The notes under the pieces are model-generated. The model was given only the letters and a program-made list of their open reading frames with translations, was not told where the DNA came from and did no database searches. Source: Kordiimonadales bacterium IMCC3096 (lineage in GTDB: Bacteria > Pseudomonadota > Alphaproteobacteria > Minwuiales > Minwuiaceae). From it: a stretch of DNA of 64,000 nucleotides. Of this stretch, positions 57,751-64,000 are shown in pieces. How positions within the stretch are numbered: position 1 is the stretch's first letter; the number at the start of each line of letters is the position of its first letter. Location: positions 2,323,501 through 2,387,500 of the forward strand of contig CP018227.1 in assembly GCA_016865035.1 (NCBI GenBank). The letters are read 5' to 3'. The position numbers were made by a program, and so were the translations under genes.

Positions 57751-59351
57751 CAGATTGCCTTCGCGCCGTCCCGGAACAGCTTGAAGGTGATGGCGTCATG
57801 CAGCGCATCGAAGCTGGCCTCGACGATGTTCGGCGAGACGCCGACGGTGAACCAGCGTTCCCCGGAGGTATCGGCGCTTTCGATCAGCACACGGGTCACC
57901 GCCTCGGTACCGCCGTTCAGGATGCGGACCTTGTAGTCCACCAGATGCAGGCTCTTCAGCACGTCCGAATAGACGGGCATGCCCTTGCGCAGCGCCATGT
58001 CGAGCGCATTGACCGGGCCATTGCCTTCCCCCACCGTCAGATGCTCCTTGCCGCCCGCGAACAGTTTCACGGTGGCCTCCGACACCGTGGTCAACTGGCC
58101 ACGGGCGTTGTAGCGCCGCTCCACCAGCACCCGGAACCGGTCCACCTTGAAGTAGTCCGGGACCTGGCCCAGCGCGCGCCGCGCCATCAGCTCGAAGCTG
58201 GCTTCCGCGCCGTCATAAGAATAGCCCTCGAATTCGCGCTGCTTCACCTGCTCCAGCAGGCGGTTGATGCGGCTGTCCTTCGGGTCCACATCGATCCCGA
58301 CCTCCGCCAGACGCGCCAGGATGTTGGACCGCCCGGCCTGATCGGAGACCAGAACGTGGCGGCGGTTGCCGACCAGCTCCGGCTCGATGTGTTCATAGGT
58401 CTTCGGGTCCTTCTGCACGGCGGAGACATGCAGGCCGCCCTTGTGCGCGAAGGCGGATTCACCCACCCAGGCCTGGTTGCGGTTCGGTGCCCGGTTCAGC
58501 AGTTCGTCCAGCAGCCGCGACGTGGCGGTCAGGTGGCGCAGTTCCGACGGTCCGACCCCGGTTGTCAGGTGATCCGAATAGAGCGGTTTCAGGCAGAAAC
58601 TCGGGATCAGGGAGATCATGTTGGCGTTGCCGCAACGCTCCCCCAGTCCGTTCAGGGTGCCCTGGACCTGGCGCACGCCCGCGCGCACGGCGGCCAGCGA
58701 ATTGGCGACTGCGTTCTCCGTATCGTTGTGCGCGTGGATGCCCAGGTTGGTGCCGGGCACATGCTTCGCCGCCTCTGCCGCGATCCGCTCCACGTCGCCC
58801 GGCAGGGTGCCGCCATTGGTGTCGCACAGCACCACCCAGCGCGCGCCACCCTCCACCGCCGCCCTGATGCAGGCGATGGCGTAGTCAGGGTTGTCGCGAT
58901 AGCCGTCGAAGAAGTGCTCCGCATCGAACATGGCTTCGCGCCCGCGCGCGACGGCGGCGGCAATGCTCTCGCGGATGGAGGCGAGGTTCTCCTCCCGCGG
59001 GACATTCAGTGCGACATCGACATGGAAATCCCAGGACTTGCCCACCAGGCAGACCGCTGCCGTGTCCGCGTTCAGAACGGCGGACAGACCGGGATCGTTG
59101 GAGGCCGACATGCCTGCACGCCGGGTCATGCCGAAGGCGACCAGCTTCGCCCGGTCGAGGGTCGGCGGATCGGCAAAGAAGGCCGTGTCGGTCGGGTTGG
59201 CGCCGGGCCAACCACCCTCGATGTAGTCAATGCCCAGTTGATCCAGCGCACGGGCAATCGTGCGCTTGTCCTCGACCGAGAAATCGACGCCACGGGTCTG
59301 GGCCCCGTCGCGCAGGGTGGTGTCGAACAGATAGAGGCGATCTTTGGTCAT
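57750..59351 (-). CDS. cimA: Citramalate synthase
   Basis: A 533-residue DRE-TIM metallolyase. LYLFDTTLRDGAQTRGVDFS at the N-terminus, DYIEGGWPGANPTD, GIHAHNDTENAVANSLAAV and the C-terminal LeuA-dimer/allosteric domain (from about 400) are typical of citramalate synthase and distinguish it from 2-isopropylmalate synthase. It condenses pyruvate with acetyl-CoA, the first step of the threonine-independent route to 2-oxobutanoate and isoleucine. This alternative route exists alongside the threonine dehydratase-like gene at the start of the window. It is upstream of trmJ. Confidence 0.93.
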   Translation of the reverse strand: MTKDRLYLFDTTLRDGAQTRGVDFSVEDKRTIARALDQLGIDYIEGGWPGANPTDTAFFADPPTLDRAKLVAFGMTRRAGMSASNDPGLSAVLNADTAAVCLVGKSWDFHVDVALNVPREENLASIRESIAAAVARGREAMFDAEHFFDGYRDNPDYAIACIRAAVEGGARWVVLCDTNGGTLPGDVERIAAEAAKHVPGTNLGIHAHNDTENAVANSLAAVRAGVRQVQGTLNGLGERCGNANMISLIPSFCLKPLYSDHLTTGVGPSELRHLTATSRLLDELLNRAPNRNQAWVGESAFAHKGGLHVSAVQKDPKTYEHIEPELVGNRRHVLVSDQAGRSNILARLAEVGIDVDPKDSRINRLLEQVKQREFEGYSYDGAEASFELMARRALGQVPDYFKVDRFRVLVERRYNARGQLTTVSEATVKLFAGGKEHLTVGEGNGPVNALDMALRKGMPVYSDVLKSLHLVDYKVRILNGGTEAVTRVLIESADTSGERWFTVGVSPNIVEASFDALHDAITFKLFRDGAKAI

Positions 59352-59580
59352 TTGCTGGGTCTTCAGTACTTCGAGGGAATGCCGTTACCGGCCCGGTTGC
59401 CTTAAGGGGTGTGCCGCGCCATGGCAAGTGTGGCGTGGTTCCGGGGCGAGGCCGGGCCCGACCGGACGGCCCCTGATCGGCGGCAGCGGCCAATTCCCCC
59501 TTGTCAAATTCCAGCAATACCTGCAACCTTGAGTGGCTGATAAGAAAGAATATCAGTCCAGGGTTAAGGGCGAGGCAGGA

Positions 59581-60462
59581 ATGACGATACTGGATTCACC
59601 GAATATCGGACTCATCATCGGCGTATCGTTCTGTGTCGCGTTCGTCGTCGGCCAGCTCGTCACCACATGGCGCACTGACTGGCGATTGGGACGCATTCCG
59701 TTCCTGCTCTGCCTTCTGGCCCTGCTCTTCCTGACCCAACTCGTCCTGGCAATCGGCTTCCGTGGTGCCCTGGACAGTGCGGACTGGGATGCTGGCCGGT
59801 TCGCGACCCTGCAATCTGGTGGTGTGCTGCTGACACTTGTCTTGCTGGGCGCCGCCGCCGCGGCGCGGAGCAGGGACGCCTGCGGGCGCACCGGGGCGGG
59901 CTTTCTGCTCAACGTGCCGCTGCTGAATCTCTGGCTGCTGATCGCGCCTCCCCTGTCATCAGGTGCTTCGGACACGGGCTGGTTTCACCGCCAGGTCACC
60001 GGGGCGAACGGGATACGGTTGATCTTCGTGCTGACAGTCTTCTGTATCGCGGGCGGCATCGTGAATGAGAAACAGGCGGAGCGGCTGGCCATTGAGGTCG
60101 CCAGGATCGCAGCGGAGCAGGCACGCGCGGCTGCGGAGGCGGAGAAGCAGGTACGGCAGGAACGGCTCGCGGAGGGGCTTGACCGGTTCGTGGCTGAGGT
60201 CGATGCGCCCTATGCCCTCAATGACGCCTTCACCTTCGCCGAAATCGCCGTCAAGGGGACGGACCTCGTGATCCGTCTGGAGACGTCGGACTGGTTCATT
60301 CACCGGGAATCGGATGCGCACTATTACACAGGCGTCTTCTGCAGGCTGCCGGGCATCGATGACCTTCTCTCGCAGGGTGTCGGAGTCACCGTGGACATTC
60401 TCGACCCTGACGGCAGCCTTGCCATTTCCTTCGGGTATGACGGTTCCGACTGTGACGGCTGA
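59581..60462 (+). CDS. Membrane protein of unknown function with C-terminal coiled coil
   Basis: A 293-residue protein I do not recognise. About five hydrophobic helices (residues 8-165) precede an Ala/Glu/Arg coiled coil (about 172-212, AERLAIEVARIAAEQARAA) and a small soluble C-terminal domain (about 215-293) with FTFAEIAVKGTDLVIRLET and DILDPDGSLAISFGYDG. ATG 59581 is preferred, with AGGCAGGA in front. A GTG 48 bases earlier would add polar residues. It stands alone between the divergent cimA and the convergent gltX. Confidence 0.65.
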   Translation: MTILDSPNIGLIIGVSFCVAFVVGQLVTTWRTDWRLGRIPFLLCLLALLFLTQLVLAIGFRGALDSADWDAGRFATLQSGGVLLTLVLLGAAAAARSRDACGRTGAGFLLNVPLLNLWLLIAPPLSSGASDTGWFHRQVTGANGIRLIFVLTVFCIAGGIVNEKQAERLAIEVARIAAEQARAAAEAEKQVRQERLAEGLDRFVAEVDAPYALNDAFTFAEIAVKGTDLVIRLETSDWFIHRESDAHYYTGVFCRLPGIDDLLSQGVGVTVDILDPDGSLAISFGYDGSDCDG

Positions 60463-60471
60463 CGGTCACCT

Positions 60472-60520
60472 GGCGTCAGGCTGTCTGGGCGTCTGGCGGA
60501 CTGGGCGTCAGGCCGTCTGG
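60472..60520 (+). repeat. Short direct repeat between convergent genes
   Basis: The 17-mer GGCGTCAGGCYGTCTGG occurs at 60472-60488 and 60504-60520 (32 bp period), with the related GGGCGTCTGG between. The second copy includes the last codons and stop of gltX. Probably a minor local duplication. Confidence 0.6.
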
Positions 60521-61845
60521 CCTCTCAGTCGCCGCTCAGCCCGCTCGCGCCCGATCAGCGGCAGCAGGGCCTTCATCTCCGGGCCGTGTTCGCGGGCGGT
60601 GAGGGCGAGGCGCAGGGGACGGAACAGGTCACGCCCCTTCGCCCCGGTCTCGGCCCGGACCGCTTTCGTCCAGGTGCCCCAGCTTTCGCCGTCGAGCGGT
60701 GCGTCCGGCAGCAGGTTGGCGGCGCGTGCCGTCAGGTCCGGGTTCTCCAGTACCGGCGCCAGTTCGGCCCCGACGACGGCCTGCCAGTCGCGGATGTCTT
60801 CCAGCCGTTCCAGATTGCCGCGCACGGCCTCCCAGAGCGCCGGATCGATCCCGTCACCAAGCCGCGCCGATGCCCTGGAAACATCCAGCCCGTGAACCAG
60901 CGTCGCCGACAGTTTCGCCAGTTCGCGCTCATCGAAGCGCGCGGCGGCCCGCCCGAAGGTGGACAGGTCGAACCCGGCGACCGCGGCCGCATGGTCCGCA
61001 AAGGCCTCGACCGGCTGCGCCGTGCCCAACCGTGACAGCAGGCTGACCAGCGCCAGCGGCTCGATGCCCCGTTCGCGCAGGGCCTGAACGGTGCGGCTGC
61101 CTTCCCGTTTCGACAGGGGGGAGCCGTCAGTCTCCACGATCAGGGCGAAGTGCCCGAAGACCGGAACCGGATGCCCCAGCGCCTCGAAGAGCTGGATCTG
61201 GGCCGCGGTATTGGCCACGTGATCCTCCCCCCGGATGACATGGCTGATCCTCATCTCCCCATCATCGACGACGGAGGTGATGGTATAGAGCGGGCGGCCA
61301 TCGGCGCGGATCAGCACGGGGTCGGAGAGGGAGGCGGCATCCACATCCTGGGGACCACGCACCAGATCGTCCCAGCCGACCCGCTTCCGGTCGAGCAGGA
61401 AGCGCCAGTGCGGGCGGCGACCCTCGGCCTCCAGCACGGCGCGTTCGGCATCGGTCAGGCGCAGACCGGCCCGGTCATATACCGGCGGGCGACCGGCGGC
61501 CCGCTGCAGGCCCCGCTTCCGGTTCAGTTCCTCCGGTGTCTCGTAGCAGGCATAGAGGCGTCCGCTGTCCCGCAACCGTTGAATGGCGGCCTCGTAGCTG
61601 GCGGTCCGGTCCGACTGCCGCGCGAAGTTGTCCCAGTCCAGGCCGAGCCATCTCAGGTCGCGCAGGATCGCGTCCTCGAAAGCCTGTGTTGATCGCTCGG
61701 TATCGGTGTCGTCGATGCGCAGCAGGAAACTGCCGCCATGCGCCTGCGCGAACAGCCAGTTGATCACCGCCGCCTTGATGTTGCCGAGATGCAGCTCCCC
61801 GGTCGGACTGGGCGCGAACCTGACGCGTGGTGTTCCCGGCATCAC
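60508..61845 (-). CDS. gltX: Glutamate--tRNA ligase
   Basis: A 445-residue class I synthetase. The HIGH-type motif reads H-L-G-N in [18 protein letters not shown], and the KMSKS-type motif reads LSKRE in [22 protein letters not shown] and [22 protein letters not shown] are further family blocks, with a C-terminal helical anticodon-binding domain. It charges tRNA-Glu. Many Alphaproteobacteria carry two paralogues and mischarge tRNA-Gln with one of them. Which type this is cannot be told here. It lies one base from the NAD synthetase gene upstream. Confidence 0.93.
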   Translation of the reverse strand: MMPGTPRVRFAPSPTGELHLGNIKAAVINWLFAQAHGGSFLLRIDDTDTERSTQAFEDAILRDLRWLGLDWDNFARQSDRTASYEAAIQRLRDSGRLYACYETPEELNRKRGLQRAAGRPPVYDRAGLRLTDAERAVLEAEGRRPHWRFLLDRKRVGWDDLVRGPQDVDAASLSDPVLIRADGRPLYTITSVVDDGEMRISHVIRGEDHVANTAAQIQLFEALGHPVPVFGHFALIVETDGSPLSKREGSRTVQALRERGIEPLALVSLLSRLGTAQPVEAFADHAAAVAGFDLSTFGRAAARFDERELAKLSATLVHGLDVSRASARLGDGIDPALWEAVRGNLERLEDIRDWQAVVGAELAPVLENPDLTARAANLLPDAPLDGESWGTWTKAVRAETGAKGRDLFRPLRLALTAREHGPEMKALLPLIGRERAERRLRGQTA

Positions 61846-61846
61846 C

Positions 61847-63508
61847 TCAGATCGCGTCGCGGAAGCGGTTGGTGATCGGGTAGCGGCGGTCGCGGCCGAA
61901 GCTGCGGGTGGTGATCTTCACACCCGGCGGGGCCTGGCGGCGCTTGTATTCGGCGATGTAGAGCAGATGCTCGATCCGCTTCACCACCTCCGGCGCATGC
62001 CCCCGGTCGACGATGGCCTCGAACGCCATCTCCTTCTCCACCAGGCAGTGCAGGATGTCGTCCAGCTGGTCGTAGGGCGGCAGGCTGTCCGCATCCTTCT
62101 GATCCGGGCGCAGTTCCGCCGAGGGCGGCTTGTCGATGACATTCTGCGGCACGACGCGACCTTCCCTGCCGAGAGCGTCGGAGGGGCGGTGCTGGTTGCG
62201 CCAGTCGGCCAGGGCGAAGACCGTGGTCTTGTAGAGGTCCTTCAGCACCGAATAGCCACCCGCCATGTCCCCATAGATGGTGGCATAGCCAACGGACATC
62301 TCGGACTTGTTGCCGGTGGTCAGCAGCATGTGACCGAACTTGTTGGACATGGCCATCAGGATCAGGCCACGGGCACGGGACTGGATGTTCTCCTCCGTGA
62401 TGTCCGGGTCGCGTCCTTCGAAGACATGCGCCAGTGCGCCTTCCACGGCGTCCACGGTGTCGGCAATGGAGACCGTATCCAGCTTCGCCCCCATCAGCAG
62501 CGCATTCTCCGCCGCATCCTTCAGGCTTTCCTCGCTGGTGTACTTTGACGGCAGCATCACGCACCAGACCCGCTCCGGACCCAGCGCGTCGGCGGCGACC
62601 GCGGCACTCAACGCGGAGTCGATGCCGCCTGACAGGCCCAGCAGAACACCGGGGAAACCGTTCTTGTTCACATAATCCCGCAGGCCCAGCATCATTGCCC
62701 GGTAGATGCTCTCCAGCCTGGAGCGGGGGGCGGCATCCGGTCCCTTCTCGCAGACCCAGCCGTCGGGGGTCCGGTTCCAGGTGGTCAGCACCAGCGCGCT
62801 CTCGAACTCCGGCATCTGCACGGCGACGGAGCGGTCGGTATTGATGACGAACGAGCCGCCGTCGAAGACCAGTTCGTCCTGGCCACCCACCTGATTGAGA
62901 TAGACCAGCGGCAGCCCGGATTCGGTCACCCGACCGACGACATGGTTCAGGCGGGTGTCCACCTTGTCATCCTCGAAGGGGGAGCCGTTCGGGACAAGCA
63001 GGATCTCCGCGCCGGTCTCCGCCAGGCACTCGACCACGTCGGGGGTCCAGATATCCTCGCAGATCGGCACGCCCAGCCGCACGCCGCGGAAGTTGATCGG
63101 CCCGGGCAGCGCGCCGGAGGCAAACAGCCGCTTTTCGTCGAACACGCCATAGTTCGGCAGGTCATGCTTGAAGCGTGCGGCCTTGACCTCGCCACCGTCC
63201 AGCAGCAGCACGGCATTGTAGAGCTTGCCGTCCTCCCGCCAGCAGGTGGTCAGCAGCATCGCGGGGCCGCCATCGGCGGTTTCCGCCGCCAGGGTCTCGG
63301 CGGCGGCGATGGCGTCATCCTGCAACGCCTGCTTCAGCACCAGATCCTCCGGCGGATAGCCGATCAGGAACAGTTCCGGAAACAGCACGAGGTCCGCCCC
63401 AAGGGCGGCGGACTGGCTGCGGATTTCACGGGCAAGCGCAAGATTCCCCTGCACGTCGCCGACGGTCGGGTTGGCCTGCGCCAGCGCGATCTGAAGCTTG
63501 TCTGTCAT
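61847..63508 (-). CDS. nadE: Glutamine-dependent NAD+ synthetase
   Basis: A 553-residue two-domain enzyme. The N-terminal nitrilase-like glutaminase has Glu in [14 protein letters not shown], Lys in [15 protein letters not shown] and Cys in VPICEDIW. The C-terminal NH3-dependent synthetase has the P-loop [10 protein letters not shown] and ends with [23 protein letters not shown]. It amidates deamido-NAD+ with glutamine. Length and order match the bacterial NadE with fused glutaminase. Its stop is next to the gltX start. Confidence 0.95.
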   Translation of the reverse strand: MTDKLQIALAQANPTVGDVQGNLALAREIRSQSAALGADLVLFPELFLIGYPPEDLVLKQALQDDAIAAAETLAAETADGGPAMLLTTCWREDGKLYNAVLLLDGGEVKAARFKHDLPNYGVFDEKRLFASGALPGPINFRGVRLGVPICEDIWTPDVVECLAETGAEILLVPNGSPFEDDKVDTRLNHVVGRVTESGLPLVYLNQVGGQDELVFDGGSFVINTDRSVAVQMPEFESALVLTTWNRTPDGWVCEKGPDAAPRSRLESIYRAMMLGLRDYVNKNGFPGVLLGLSGGIDSALSAAVAADALGPERVWCVMLPSKYTSEESLKDAAENALLMGAKLDTVSIADTVDAVEGALAHVFEGRDPDITEENIQSRARGLILMAMSNKFGHMLLTTGNKSEMSVGYATIYGDMAGGYSVLKDLYKTTVFALADWRNQHRPSDALGREGRVVPQNVIDKPPSAELRPDQKDADSLPPYDQLDDILHCLVEKEMAFEAIVDRGHAPEVVKRIEHLLYIAEYKRRQAPPGVKITTRSFGRDRRYPITNRFRDAI

Positions 63509-63562
63509 GTGATTTCATTAGCCGCGTGCCGCGTCGCCTGCAAGCGGTGAGGGTGTCACACG

Positions 63563-63598
63563 AAAAAGGGGCGCCCCCGGCGGGAGACGCCCCCTTTC
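63563..63598 (-). terminator. Intrinsic terminator after the PhoX-like gene
   Basis: Read on the minus strand, AAAGGGGGCG and CGCCCCTTTTT form a GC-rich stem (one unpaired G) around a loop of about 15 bases, ending in a run of five T. It lies some 25 bases past the PhoX-like stop, ahead of nadE on the same strand, and so should separate the two units. Confidence 0.75.
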
Positions 63599-63620
63599 GC
63601 TGCACGATTTCCGGAACCGG

Positions 63621-64000
63621 TCAGCCGACGGGCCTTCCGTCGTCCCGGCGAACAGCGACAACGGCTGAGCGCGGAACGCTCTGGCCACCGTCCGGGAAGT
63701 GGCTGTCGCCCTTCTCGCCCGGATGCTGCACACCGATGAAGACGGTGCGCCGGTCAGGCGAGAAGGTGATGCCGGTGATCTCGCATTCCTTCGGACCGAC
63801 AAGGAAACGGCGGATCTCGCCGCTCACCGGATCGGCGACCAGCATCTGGTTGTTGCCCTGCCCGGCGAAGTCCCCGGCATTGGAATAGTTGCCGTCAGTC
63901 TGGATCCACATCAGCCCCTTGCTGTCGAAGCCGAGGCCGTCCGGAGAATTGAAACTGTTCTCGGGCGTCACATTGGCCGATCCGGCATTGGCATCGTCAT
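63621..64000 (-). CDS. PhoX/DUF839-family protein, C-terminal part (truncated by window end)
   Basis: The frame is open to the end of the window, so the N-terminal part lies beyond it. The visible 126 or so residues include NSPDGLGFDSKGLMWIQTDG, NQMLVADPVSGEIRRFLVGPK and CEITGITFSPDRRTVFIGVQHPG, the C-terminal blades of the DUF839/PhoX beta-propeller. PhoX enzymes are calcium- and iron-dependent alkaline phosphatases exported by Tat. Not all DUF839 proteins have been shown to be phosphatases. Confidence 0.85.
   Translation of the reverse strand, partial: DDANAGSANVTPENSFNSPDGLGFDSKGLMWIQTDGNYSNAGDFAGQGNNQMLVADPVSGEIRRFLVGPKECEITGITFSPDRRTVFIGVQHPGEKGDSHFPDGGQSVPRSAVVAVRRDDGRPVG

Overview
This 64 kb window is GC-rich chromosomal DNA from an alphaproteobacterium, probably of the Rhodospirillales type. 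The evidence is a MipZ division-plane ATPase, a DUF1476 (F1-ATPase inhibitor zeta) gene next to the purCSQL-bolA-grxD row, a small SRP RNA directly upstream of dnaX-ybaB-recR, carA-carB-greA, stand-alone rpsD, TrmFO, and one perfect CtrA-type box. No rRNA, tRNA, CRISPR array, transposase or phage gene was seen. Most of the window is ordinary housekeeping sequence. The genus cannot be fixed from the sequence alone.

Layout. 1-3.5 kb: end of a haloacid dehalogenase gene, an alpha/beta hydrolase and two PLP enzymes (threonine/serine dehydratase-like and cystathionine beta-synthase). 3.5-6 kb: an EamA exporter with a DksA-like zinc finger gene, divergent from a DUF2336 gene whose promoter carries a CtrA-type box. 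6.1-11.1 kb: carA-carB-greA on the minus strand. 11.3-18.1 kb: YqeY, an APH-like kinase, an ArgE-like deacetylase, an NTF2-like protein, an HNH nuclease, a lipid kinase, a small hypothetical and trmFO. 18.2-21.4 kb: an exported glutathione peroxidase, a degenerate EAL protein, a second EamA transporter and a small hypothetical. 21.4-26.1 kb: SRP RNA, dnaX, ybaB, recR, mipZ and rpsD. 26.2-34.4 kb (minus strand): a haem-motif histidine kinase, an MscS channel, grxD, bolA, purL, purQ, purS and purC, then divergent DUF1476.

34.4-56.4 kb is the standout region, a self-contained type I secretion locus. It holds a TolC-like outer membrane protein, one 17 kb gene for a 5,657-residue secreted protein, an ABC exporter and an HlyD-type adaptor. 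The giant protein has an N-terminal FecR-like domain, a roughly 230-residue acidic Gly/Glu/Asp linker, five blocks of RTX calcium-binding nonapeptides, a PPC-like beta-sandwich, a LamG-like domain, two complete seven-repeat FG-GAP propellers and a C-terminal export region. Internal duplications (about 2.8 kb, 822 bp and 567 bp periods) show how it grew. The likely role is a surface adhesin or matrix protein. Anchoring by the FecR end is inference.

56.4-64 kb: a phosphoribosyltransferase, trmJ and cimA, a membrane protein of unknown function, gltX, NAD+ synthetase and the 3' part of a PhoX/DUF839 gene cut by the window edge.
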